From assembly GCF_900113415.1 (NCBI RefSeq), contig NZ_FOPH01000016.1, positions 1 to 64,000 of the forward strand: DNA of 64,000 nucleotides, in the 5' to 3' direction. This document shows, one piece after another, positions 34,630 to 42,666 of this stretch. The notes beneath the pieces are model-generated. The model searched no databases. It saw nothing but the letters and a program-made list of their open reading frames with translations, and had not been told where the DNA came from. Every line of letters starts with the position of its first letter. Positions within the stretch are counted from its first letter, which is position 1. The position numbers and the translations under genes were made by a program. This DNA is from Oribacterium sp. WCC10 (GTDB lineage: Bacteria; Bacillota; Clostridia; Lachnospirales; Lachnospiraceae).

Positions 34630-34674
34630 TTAATATACCTGAGATAGAAAGATACGGGTCATATCAACTTTATC

Positions 34675-34724
34675 GTAAAAAAGTGCAGATGTCAGAGGAA
34701 ATTAATCTCTGATATCTGCACTTA
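34675..34724 (-). terminator. Terminator of the glycyl-radical operon
   Basis: AAGTGCAGATGTCAGAG pairs with CTCTGATATCTGCACTT (17-bp stem, one G-U). The minus strand continues into TTTTTTACG. It is 64 bp after the alcohol dehydrogenase stop. Confidence 0.9.
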
Positions 34725-34787
34725 ATCATCATTTTCACGGAAGATCCCGAAAAATGATCCTTCATTTCTCCAAAGCTCAAAGACCTG

Positions 34788-35945
34788 TCACAGCGCCTTT
34801 TTATAAAGCATCACACAATCCTTAAGTGTGGTCTGGCGCGGGTTAGCCATGATGTTAGCCTGTCCCTTCATGGCATCTTCTGCCATAACATCGACCTTAT
34901 CTTCTGTTACCCCAACATCCGAAAGCTTCTCCGGTATGCCGAGCTGCCTGTTAAGCTTTTTAAGTTCATCCACAAGCATCATAGGAACGAAGTTCTCAAC
35001 AGGTCCCTTTTCTTCTCTGATGTATCTGTAGATCTTCTCATACTTTCCGTCATGGTCTGCGATAGCGTTGAACTCAGCCACATAAGGCAGGAGGATGGCA
35101 TTGGCAACACCGTGAGCCACATGGAAATGTCCGCTTACCGGGTGGCTTAATGCATGAACGTCGCCGAGTCTTGCCCATGCAAATGATATTCCCGCGAAAT
35201 TGGACCCAAGCATCATGGCACTGGCAGCCTCAGAGTCCTTGCGGTTGGCGGTGAATCTGCGGAGATTCTTTCCGATAAGCTCCATAGCCTTTTCTGCCAT
35301 GGCATCTGAGAACGGTGTGGCATTGTTTGAAACGTAGGCCTCCATGGCGTGAATAAGGGCATCGATACCGCAGGAAGCTGCTACAGATGCAGGTGCGGTC
35401 ATGATGAGCTCCGGATCAAGGATGGCAAACTTCGGAATCTGCTCATAACTGAAAACAGACATCTTGAAGTTTGTTATCTCGTCAGTAATTACCGCTGAAG
35501 CCGTAACTTCACTTCCCGTTCCCGCTGTTGTGGGAACCGCAATGATAGGTGTGATAGGTCCGGGAACCTTGCCTGTTCCCACATACTGCTGTATCTCACC
35601 GCCGTATGTTGCAAGAACACCGACGGCCTTGGCAACATCCATAGGACTTCCGCCGCCGAGAGCAACGATGCAGCCTGCGCCGGACTCCTTGTACTTTGCA
35701 GTTGCATCTTTTACACAGGCAACTGTAGGGTTTGGAACCACATCAAGAAAACTTTCGCAGCTGATGCCTGCTGCCTCTATAAGATCAACTACCTTCTTAA
35801 CTACACCTATGGACTCGAGTCCTCTGTCAGAAACCAGAAAAACCTTATCTGTCTTCATCTCTGACTTCACAAGCCCCGGTATCTCCCTGAGGCTCCCCAT
35901 TCCGAATTTTATAGTCTGCGGTACTTTAAAATCAAAATCCTTCAT
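34788..35945 (-). CDS. Iron-containing alcohol dehydrogenase, probable aldehyde reductase of the diol-dehydratase operon
   Basis: 385 residues from MKDFDF. The frame opens four codons earlier, but no ribosome site precedes that ATG, while GGAGAATGAG precedes this one. NAD-binding GGGSPMDVAKAVG and the TTAGTGSEVT motif are present. Metal ligands are Asp and His in GIDALIHAMEAY, then His in ALSHPVSGHFHVAHG. Type III alcohol dehydrogenases beside glycyl-radical diol dehydratases reduce the aldehyde that the dehydratase makes: 3-hydroxypropanal to 1,3-propanediol, propanal to propanol, or 3-sulfopropanal to 3-hydroxypropanesulfonate (HpfD). The sequence alone does not decide between these. Confidence 0.9.
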   Translation of the reverse strand: MKDFDFKVPQTIKFGMGSLREIPGLVKSEMKTDKVFLVSDRGLESIGVVKKVVDLIEAAGISCESFLDVVPNPTVACVKDATAKYKESGAGCIVALGGGSPMDVAKAVGVLATYGGEIQQYVGTGKVPGPITPIIAVPTTAGTGSEVTASAVITDEITNFKMSVFSYEQIPKFAILDPELIMTAPASVAASCGIDALIHAMEAYVSNNATPFSDAMAEKAMELIGKNLRRFTANRKDSEAASAMMLGSNFAGISFAWARLGDVHALSHPVSGHFHVAHGVANAILLPYVAEFNAIADHDGKYEKIYRYIREEKGPVENFVPMMLVDELKKLNRQLGIPEKLSDVGVTEDKVDVMAEDAMKGQANIMANPRQTTLKDCVMLYKKAL

Positions 35946-36133
35946 CTCATTCTCCATTAATCAATTCCCAAAGCTCCGCGCTTTATCCAATGATACGCGG
36001 AAAATCAGGAACCATTCCATAATATTTATTTTTATAATCAGCTATAATCTCTCACCTGAAAGAATCATACATTTGTCATAAGCTTCCGGATGTATCCAGG
36101 AAAAAAGCTTCTGAAAGTCCTATATTTCATAAA

Positions 36134-38620
36134 CTATCCAAAACTAAGCTCTGTCCTCTGTATCAGATCTTTCTGCAGCGCTTTTCCAAGTTCCACGAAA
36201 TAAGCGCTGTACCCAGCAACTCTCACCAGCATGTCCCTATATTCCTCAGGATTCTTCTGAGCTGCCCTCATGGTAGCCGAACTCATGATATTGAACTGCA
36301 CATGCATTGCCCCAAGCTTTACATATTGATCGATAAATGCTATCAGGTTATCTCTTCCTGTTATTCCTGCCACTGCATCCTGTGGGAACTTCATGTTCAT
36401 GAGGGTTCCGTTTCCGGCCTTACTGTGGTCAACCTTTACAAGAGAGTTTGTCAATGCTGTCGGCCCCGACACATCATGTGAACCGCCATCGGTATGTACC
36501 GGTCCCATATTGTCTGAAATTGCCTCGCCCTTCTTTCGTCCGTCGAGAGTTGCATTGGTGGCCATTCCCATGGCGACATTGGCATTAACGGAATAAACTC
36601 CCGGATTGAACTGACCGCCCTTTCGATAGGTCTTTCTGCCACGTATATGCCCGGTGTAGCAATCAAACATGAACTTAAAGAGCTCGTCTGCATAGTCATC
36701 ATCATTTCCGTAATGATGAACCTTTGATCCGTTAACCAGCGCATAAAGCTTTTCGTACCCCTTCCAGTTATGCTTCACCGCATCCAAAAGCTCCTCGCCT
36801 GTCACTTTTTTTTCGTCAAACAAAAGCTGCTTAATCGTAGCAAGAGAATCCGCACAGGTTCCGAGACCGCTGGCCTGAGGTCCGATGCCGTTGTACTTTG
36901 CACCGCCTTCGGTGAGATCTTTTCCGGTGTCTATGCAGTTCTGAAAAAATGCTGACACATAAGGCAGCGGTTTTCTGTGCTCATGAGCCGCTTCGATAAT
37001 GTATAGGCTTGAACACATCTGATCACACCAGTAGTCGAACTGCTTATCTATGCTTTCCAGCACCTCTTCAAAGTTCTTGTATGTAGCGAGACTTCCTGTA
37101 TCCGGGCCGAACTGATCATCACAATCAAGGAACTTTCCGCCGTTTATGACCATCTCAAGCATCTTAGGAGTATTTACATAAGCAGCGTCATGCCAGCCAT
37201 ATTCAGCGCCCGGTAGATCCGGTTCCACACAACCGACAACACAGTAGTCACGGGCTTCCTCCATAGACATTCCTTTGCTTAACATTGCCTTTATGGCCGG
37301 AGCATCATTGAAAAGCTTAGGATGTCCATAGCCGGCTCTTATACATTCAACGGTTTTCACCTTCAGTTCATAAGGAGTCTTTTCAGATACACGGACACAG
37401 ATCCATGGCACCATCATACGGGTATGTTCCGAAGCCTCCAAAACAAGGAAAGTAAGGTCATTGGTGGCATCATTACCATCCTTATCAAGGCCTCCGATAG
37501 TGAGACTCTCACCGCCGAAGCCTCGTCCGTTTCTTACGGCAGTTGAACCCCAGTCTTTGAGCTTTGTGGGATTGTTGAGTTTCACGAACTGATCTTCAAG
37601 AATCTCAAGAGCCTGTATTTTGGTGATAACTCCGTCATCGATGTCTGCCTTGTAGTAGGGATACAGCCACTGATCCATGCGCCCGTAGGAGATGGAATGA
37701 CCGTTACTCTCGATGGTTATAAGGGTTGTAGCAAAATTAAAAAGCTGTATAGCCTGCCAGAAGGATCTTGCAGGTCCCCCTGCTATCTGATGACAGTTAA
37801 ATGCCATCCTTTCAAGCTCGTCTCTTCTCTCAGGATCTGCTTCTTTATCAGCATATTCCTCTGCGAGACGTGCGTATCTCTCTATATAGGCACAGGATGC
37901 CTCAAGCTCTATGAGCATTGCATCATAGAATTCCTTTTTATCGGAGAACTCAGGGTCCTTTTTGGATAATGCTTTCCTGTGGCCTCTTGCCTCTTCCATG
38001 AGACCGTTGAAGCCCACCTTCATAAGCTTTCCGTAGTCTATGGCAAGATGACCGGTTCCTGCATAATGATAGAGATTGGTCTGGAAGATCTTCCTGCCTG
38101 CCTCAGAACCCTTTAACTGCTCTTCATCAAGACGTCCCTCTACTTCATCTGCAACGGTTCTTCCCTGCCACCATTTGAGAAGCTCGATGGCTTCCTGCTT
38201 TTCTTCCTCATTTCTCCAGTAGAACTGATCATGCTCTCTGTCTTCGAAAGGATGATTCACAGCCTCATCCAGGATCCAGTTAACGGAAAACTCAGGATAT
38301 ATAGGTGATGCTTTCGCGGGGGCAGCATTATCACCAAGGATAAGCTCCCGGTCATAGATATGAAGTGTTACATTTTCGAGAATGTTTTTGAAGGCATAAG
38401 CACACCGGAGCTTTGCCGGCGCGTTTGGATGTGCCTTGTAAGATTCCGTCACGAGGCGCAGACGCTCGATATCGATCCAGTAATTCTTCTCAAGGAAAGT
38501 CTTTCTCAGGTAATTGATCCTTGGGAACGGTGACCAGTCCTTGTGATTAACCTCATAACCCAGGTGGCACTGATGATCATAAGGCTCAGTGCCTGAGCAG
38601 GTAGTGTGAAATTCTGCCAT
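36134..38620 (-). CDS. Glycyl-radical diol dehydratase (glycerol / propanediol / DHPS dehydratase type)
   Basis: 828 residues. The radical is held at Gly803 (RVAGYSAYF); Cys464 and Glu466 (VVGCVEP) do hydrogen abstraction. Three further residues match the diol-binding set of glycerol dehydratase: His191 (GTGHLAIDY), His308 (ESNGHSIS) and Asp478 (GWHDAA). That set favours elimination of water from a 1,2-diol over C-N or C-S cleavage. DHPS dehydratase HpfG belongs to this branch and sits with an activase and an iron alcohol dehydrogenase, as here. Because the same strand carries a DHPS-forming sulfoquinovose operon about 8 kb away, DHPS is a serious candidate substrate, but glycerol remains possible. 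No microcompartment shell genes are near. AATGGAGGAATATAC precedes the ATG. The enzyme is oxygen-sensitive, so the host is anaerobic. Confidence 0.88.
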   Translation of the reverse strand: MAEFHTTCSGTEPYDHQCHLGYEVNHKDWSPFPRINYLRKTFLEKNYWIDIERLRLVTESYKAHPNAPAKLRCAYAFKNILENVTLHIYDRELILGDNAAPAKASPIYPEFSVNWILDEAVNHPFEDREHDQFYWRNEEEKQEAIELLKWWQGRTVADEVEGRLDEEQLKGSEAGRKIFQTNLYHYAGTGHLAIDYGKLMKVGFNGLMEEARGHRKALSKKDPEFSDKKEFYDAMLIELEASCAYIERYARLAEEYADKEADPERRDELERMAFNCHQIAGGPARSFWQAIQLFNFATTLITIESNGHSISYGRMDQWLYPYYKADIDDGVITKIQALEILEDQFVKLNNPTKLKDWGSTAVRNGRGFGGESLTIGGLDKDGNDATNDLTFLVLEASEHTRMMVPWICVRVSEKTPYELKVKTVECIRAGYGHPKLFNDAPAIKAMLSKGMSMEEARDYCVVGCVEPDLPGAEYGWHDAAYVNTPKMLEMVINGGKFLDCDDQFGPDTGSLATYKNFEEVLESIDKQFDYWCDQMCSSLYIIEAAHEHRKPLPYVSAFFQNCIDTGKDLTEGGAKYNGIGPQASGLGTCADSLATIKQLLFDEKKVTGEELLDAVKHNWKGYEKLYALVNGSKVHHYGNDDDYADELFKFMFDCYTGHIRGRKTYRKGGQFNPGVYSVNANVAMGMATNATLDGRKKGEAISDNMGPVHTDGGSHDVSGPTALTNSLVKVDHSKAGNGTLMNMKFPQDAVAGITGRDNLIAFIDQYVKLGAMHVQFNIMSSATMRAAQKNPEEYRDMLVRVAGYSAYFVELGKALQKDLIQRTELSFG

Positions 38621-38732
38621 GTATATTCCTCCATTTTATTTCTGTATACTTGGTTTATGTTTATATGAAACCAAAGGTATTTATTTCTATGTTTTTACTT
38701 AGTCTTGTAACTACCCGGGTCAGGCGATCCAA

Positions 38733-39683
38733 TCAATTCTTTGCTCCGGTTCCAACCGTGCAATTGATTCCTCTCTCTTCAAAGTAATCTCTGATTTTCT
38801 CTACCCGCTTTTGAAACGCCGGCCTGTTAAATCTCAAATCCTTCATGGGGTATTCCCGCCCCAGAGATTCATACTTTTCTATTCCCAGACGCATGTAGCT
38901 AAGAAGCTGCAGAACCTTTACATGGTTCTGTAATTCCTCCAGTATGAAATCTGCTGTTTGGGAAATGTTTTCCATGTCGTCGTTTATGTGTGGTATCACA
39001 GGAATGCGAAGTATCAGGTCATCTCTCGATTCCGACAGTATTTTCAGATTCTCGAGTATCAATCTGTTGTCGACTCCGGTAAAGGTTTTGTGTTTCACCG
39101 GGTCCATCATCTTGATGTCTGATATCAGGATGTCAGTGTAGGGGAGTACCTTTTCTATTTCCGTCCGGCCTGCGAAGAATGTAGATTCAAGGCAGGTGTT
39201 AATGCCTTCCTCTCTGCACTCTTTAAAAAGCCCGGCAACGAAATCCGCCTGCATCAACGGCTCGCCACCGGAAACCGTAACTCCGCCTCTGGATTCTTCA
39301 TAGTAACCTCTGTCACGAATTATGATATCCATACATTCGGAAACAGACATTTCCTTTCCCCAGACCTTGATGGCATCAGATGGACACCCTTCTACACAGG
39401 ACATACACCCGGTACATTTTTCTCTGTCAAGACCGGATAACCTGTTTCTCGTAAAGTGTAAAATGTCTTTTTCAGGACATACGTCAAGACATTCACCACA
39501 CTGTTTTTTTCCGATACATCTTTTACTGTAAAGTCCCGGTTCAGGACTCTTCCTCTGACTCTCGGGATTGCTGCACCACTTGCACTTAAGAGGACAGCCC
39601 TTCAGAAAAATCTCGGTTCTGAGCCCCGGTCCGTCATGTATGGTGAACCTCTGAACATTGAACACTACTCCGCTTTTATTCAT
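38733..39683 (-). CDS. Glycyl-radical enzyme activase (radical SAM)
   Basis: 316 residues from MNKSGVVFNVQRF. The frame opens 12 codons earlier at a GTG, but the ATG with AAAGGATGGTGAG upstream is better. The radical SAM cluster motif is GCPLKCKWCSNPES (CxxxCxxC), then a ferredoxin-like insert with two 4Fe-4S motifs (CIGKKQCGECLDVCPEKD and CTGCMSCVEGCPSDA), then GGVTVSGGEPLMQ for SAM binding. It abstracts hydrogen from the glycine of the dehydratase encoded just downstream. It is the first gene of the operon; a perfect dyad lies about 90 bp upstream. Confidence 0.93.
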   Translation of the reverse strand: MNKSGVVFNVQRFTIHDGPGLRTEIFLKGCPLKCKWCSNPESQRKSPEPGLYSKRCIGKKQCGECLDVCPEKDILHFTRNRLSGLDREKCTGCMSCVEGCPSDAIKVWGKEMSVSECMDIIIRDRGYYEESRGGVTVSGGEPLMQADFVAGLFKECREEGINTCLESTFFAGRTEIEKVLPYTDILISDIKMMDPVKHKTFTGVDNRLILENLKILSESRDDLILRIPVIPHINDDMENISQTADFILEELQNHVKVLQLLSYMRLGIEKYESLGREYPMKDLRFNRPAFQKRVEKIRDYFEERGINCTVGTGAKN

Positions 39684-39773
39684 GAACTCACCATCCTTTC
39701 GGAAACTTCCTTTAAACACGTTAAATTTTAGGAGATTTTAAAGAGCTTTAATATTACCCGTATTTCTTATTTC

Positions 39774-39795
39774 ATATAGGGAATGTTCCCTATAT
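39774..39795. promoter_or_regulatory. Perfect 22-bp dyad upstream of the glycyl-radical operon
   Basis: ATATAGGGAA and TTCCCTATAT with a 2-bp centre, every base paired. It stands alone between the formate dehydrogenase terminator and the activase gene, so it is a likely operator. No regulator gene is adjacent. Confidence 0.6.
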
Positions 39796-39802
39796 ACGTA
39801 AT

Positions 39803-39845
39803 CAAAAAGAACCGGAACAGTCGTTTTTTCAGACTGTTCCGGTTC
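39803..39845 (-). terminator. Terminator of the formate dehydrogenase operon
   Basis: GAACCGGAACAGTC (39809-39822) and GACTGTTCCGGTTC (39832-39845) form a perfect 14-bp stem. The minus strand continues TTTTTGATT. Confidence 0.95.
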
Positions 39846-39960
39846 GTTAAGTTTTATTTATTCAGCTACATCCGACACCATCCGGAGCTCATCCGGCTCC
39901 ACCTTGCATCTCAGGATCAATATCCCGATGCCGGCATTTTTATCAAAAACCCGCTCCGAA

Positions 39961-42666
39961 TCAGATTCCGCAGGCCTCAACCTTTACCGCACACACTTTA
40001 TATTCCGGAATACGGGCAAATTCATCAAGCGCTGCATTGGTCAGCATATTTACAGGTGAATCAGGGAAATGAAACGGCATCCAAGTCTCTCCCTCAGAAA
40101 CTTTCCTGCCTACGCGGGCCTTTGCAGTTATGGAACCTCTTCTGCTTGTAACTCTCACGAGACTTCCGTTTCTGATTCCAAGTTTATCTGCGTCCCTATA
40201 ATTTATTTCTATGAAACCTTCACCAGAGATATCCATGAGCCCCTTTGAACGTGAAGTCATGGCAGAAGCATTATAATGATACAGAATTCTTCCGGTCATC
40301 AGAATAAAGCTGTATTCTTCATCCGGAAGTTCATCGGAATCCCTGAACTCTGCCGGATACAGAAGAGCCTTTCCGCGTACCGGATGCCCTTTATGCATTA
40401 TATCCGTACCCGGTTTATCCTTATCAGGACATGGCCACTGAAGGCTTTCTCCACTATCAAGTCTTGAGTGACTGATTCCATGGAAGCTCGGCGTCAGTTC
40501 AGCAATCTCATCCATTATCTCTGAAGGTGTCAGATACGGCTGCTTATATCCCATGGCATTCATGAGATCAATGATTATATCCGTATCCGCTCTCATTTCT
40601 CCCGGAAGCTCCACTGCCTTTCTGATTCTCTGTACTCTTCTCTCAGTATTGGTAAATGTTCCCTCTTTTTCTGCATAACTTAATGCCGGAAGGATAACGT
40701 CCGCATATTCTGCGGTCTTTGTCATAAAGAGATCCTGAACCACAAGGAACTGAAGACTCTCAAGTGCCTTTATTATGTGGTGTGTATCCGGATCGGAAAC
40801 TATCGGATCCTCACCGCAGATATAAAGTCCCTTTATCTTTCCCTCAATTGCCGCCGGAAATACCTCCGTCGCTTTCAAGCCCGGAGTCCTGTTTAGTTTG
40901 ACTCCCCATGCCTTCTCGAATTTAAGTCTGACGTCTTCATTATCCACCTTCTGATATCCCGGGAAGTCTGTCGGCATAGCACCCATATCACAGGCTCCCT
41001 GAACATTGTTCTGACCGCGGAGAGGATTTACACCACAGCCGCTGCGACCGATCTTTCCGCAAAGCACTGCCATATCAGACATTGACATGACGCCCTCCGT
41101 TCCGGTGGAATGTTCCGTTACTCCAAGACAATAAATGATGGGAGCCTTCTTTGCAGTGGCATACATTCTCGCTGCTTCTCTCAGCATATCAGGATCTATA
41201 TGGCAGATTTCACCGACTTTTTCCGGAGTATACTCTGAGACAAGTTCCCTGATCTTTTCGAAACCTTCGGAATTATCCCTTATGTACCCGTGATCCACCA
41301 GATCCTCGTTTATCATGACATTCATCATTCCGTTGGCAAATGCAACGTTTGTGCCGGGGCGAAGCTTCAGATGTATGTCAGCCACCTTTGAAAGTCCTAT
41401 GTCTCTGGGATCCACAACTATCAGCCTTGTACCCCTCTTCACGGCTTCTCTTATCTGCATACCGACAACCGGATGAGCCTCCTCAGGATTGGAGCCTACC
41501 AGCATTATCACGTCCACATCATGGGTAATGTCATAGACAGGATTAGTCATAGCCCCAGAACCAAGTGTCTTTGCCAGCCCTGCAACAGATGCGGAGTGAC
41601 AGACTCTGGCACAGTTATCCGTGTTGTTTGTTCCGAAGCAGGTTCTCACCATTTTCTGCACCATGTAAATGTCTTCGTTTGCACTTCTGGAACAGGCAAA
41701 TCCGGCAAGACTGTCGCCCCCAAACTTTTCACGAAGCTCCATAAATCTCTTCGCTGTATAATCTATCGCCTCTTCCCAGCCTGCTTCCCTGAATTTACCG
41801 GTGCTCCTGTCTTTAATAAGCGGCTTTTTCAATCTGTCCGGCGAATGAACAAAATCAAAGCTCCCGCTTCTTCCCTTTACACAAAGTCTCTTGTGGTTTG
41901 ACGGACCGTCCGCAGCTTCAACATTAACGATTCTGTTATCCTTTACCACAAGATAGAACTGGCATCCCGTCGCACAGTGAGGACAGGTGGTCAAAACCTT
42001 TTTAACCTCCCACTCTCTGTATGTCCTTTCTCTTTTTAGTGACAATGCTCCCGTCGGGCAGACAGCGGCACAATTACCGCAGCTTTCACAGCCGGTTTCC
42101 TTATAGTTTTCTCCGAAGGGTGCCTCAACGATATGAAAAGTACCAAGTCTTCCGCTCTTTATAGTGCCGTTACATGCCACCCGATGACACATATTGATGC
42201 ACCTCTGACAATGGATACACTTTCCGGGTTCATAGCTGATGTAAGGATTACCCTCCATAACAGGAAGCCTGTTTTCTATCTCCGCTCTGTTTCCCACATG
42301 CTCTGAACCGCGGACATCATATCTGTTGCAAAGACTCTGAAGCTCACATTTTCCGTTGGATGAACAGCTCATACAGTCAAGATCATGGTTTGAAAGTATG
42401 AGTTTAAGCATGTTTCTTCTGTATTCTGTGAGGAGATCCGACTCCGTCACGATACTCATCCCGTCCCACACTTTGGTTCTGCAGGCAGGAAGCAGAGAGT
42501 CATATCCTTCAACCGAAACCATGCAAAGCCTGCATGAACCAATGTTACTTACATCCTTAAGATAACAAAGGGTAGGGATATAGAATCCAAGGTCCGTAGC
42601 AGCCTCTAGGATCGTGCAGACTTTTTCAAGCTGATAATCCGCACCATTTATCTTAATGTTTATCAT
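39961..42666 (-). CDS. Molybdopterin formate dehydrogenase catalytic subunit, cysteine form, with NuoG-like N-terminus
   Basis: 901 residues. Residues 1-75 are a 2Fe-2S domain (Cys34, Cys45, Cys48, Cys62), 80-120 a NuoG His-Cys cluster region (HDLDCMSCSSNGKCELQSLC) and 140-205 two 4Fe-4S motifs (CIHCQRCINMC, CESCGNCAAVCP). A further cluster (CPHCATGC, about 228-235) then leads into the molybdopterin fold. The active-site residue is Cys356 (CARVCHSASVAG), in place of the selenocysteine of FDH-H. It converts formate and CO2 in the cytoplasm, passing electrons along the clusters to the partner encoded upstream with a 4-bp overlap. A MobA-like gene lies divergent from this operon, consistent with a bis-guanylyl cofactor. 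The direction in vivo (formate disposal or CO2 reduction) is unknown. Confidence 0.9.
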   Translation of the reverse strand: MINIKINGADYQLEKVCTILEAATDLGFYIPTLCYLKDVSNIGSCRLCMVSVEGYDSLLPACRTKVWDGMSIVTESDLLTEYRRNMLKLILSNHDLDCMSCSSNGKCELQSLCNRYDVRGSEHVGNRAEIENRLPVMEGNPYISYEPGKCIHCQRCINMCHRVACNGTIKSGRLGTFHIVEAPFGENYKETGCESCGNCAAVCPTGALSLKRERTYREWEVKKVLTTCPHCATGCQFYLVVKDNRIVNVEAADGPSNHKRLCVKGRSGSFDFVHSPDRLKKPLIKDRSTGKFREAGWEEAIDYTAKRFMELREKFGGDSLAGFACSRSANEDIYMVQKMVRTCFGTNNTDNCARVCHSASVAGLAKTLGSGAMTNPVYDITHDVDVIMLVGSNPEEAHPVVGMQIREAVKRGTRLIVVDPRDIGLSKVADIHLKLRPGTNVAFANGMMNVMINEDLVDHGYIRDNSEGFEKIRELVSEYTPEKVGEICHIDPDMLREAARMYATAKKAPIIYCLGVTEHSTGTEGVMSMSDMAVLCGKIGRSGCGVNPLRGQNNVQGACDMGAMPTDFPGYQKVDNEDVRLKFEKAWGVKLNRTPGLKATEVFPAAIEGKIKGLYICGEDPIVSDPDTHHIIKALESLQFLVVQDLFMTKTAEYADVILPALSYAEKEGTFTNTERRVQRIRKAVELPGEMRADTDIIIDLMNAMGYKQPYLTPSEIMDEIAELTPSFHGISHSRLDSGESLQWPCPDKDKPGTDIMHKGHPVRGKALLYPAEFRDSDELPDEEYSFILMTGRILYHYNASAMTSRSKGLMDISGEGFIEINYRDADKLGIRNGSLVRVTSRRGSITAKARVGRKVSEGETWMPFHFPDSPVNMLTNAALDEFARIPEYKVCAVKVEACGI

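Noticed and set aside
34788-39683. Glycyl-radical enzyme as choline TMA-lyase or isethionate/DHPS sulfite-lyase
   Set aside because: The diol-binding His191, His308 and Asp478 typical of dehydratases are present, and no microcompartment or sulfite-reduction genes are nearby. Sulfite-lyase activity cannot be fully excluded by eye.
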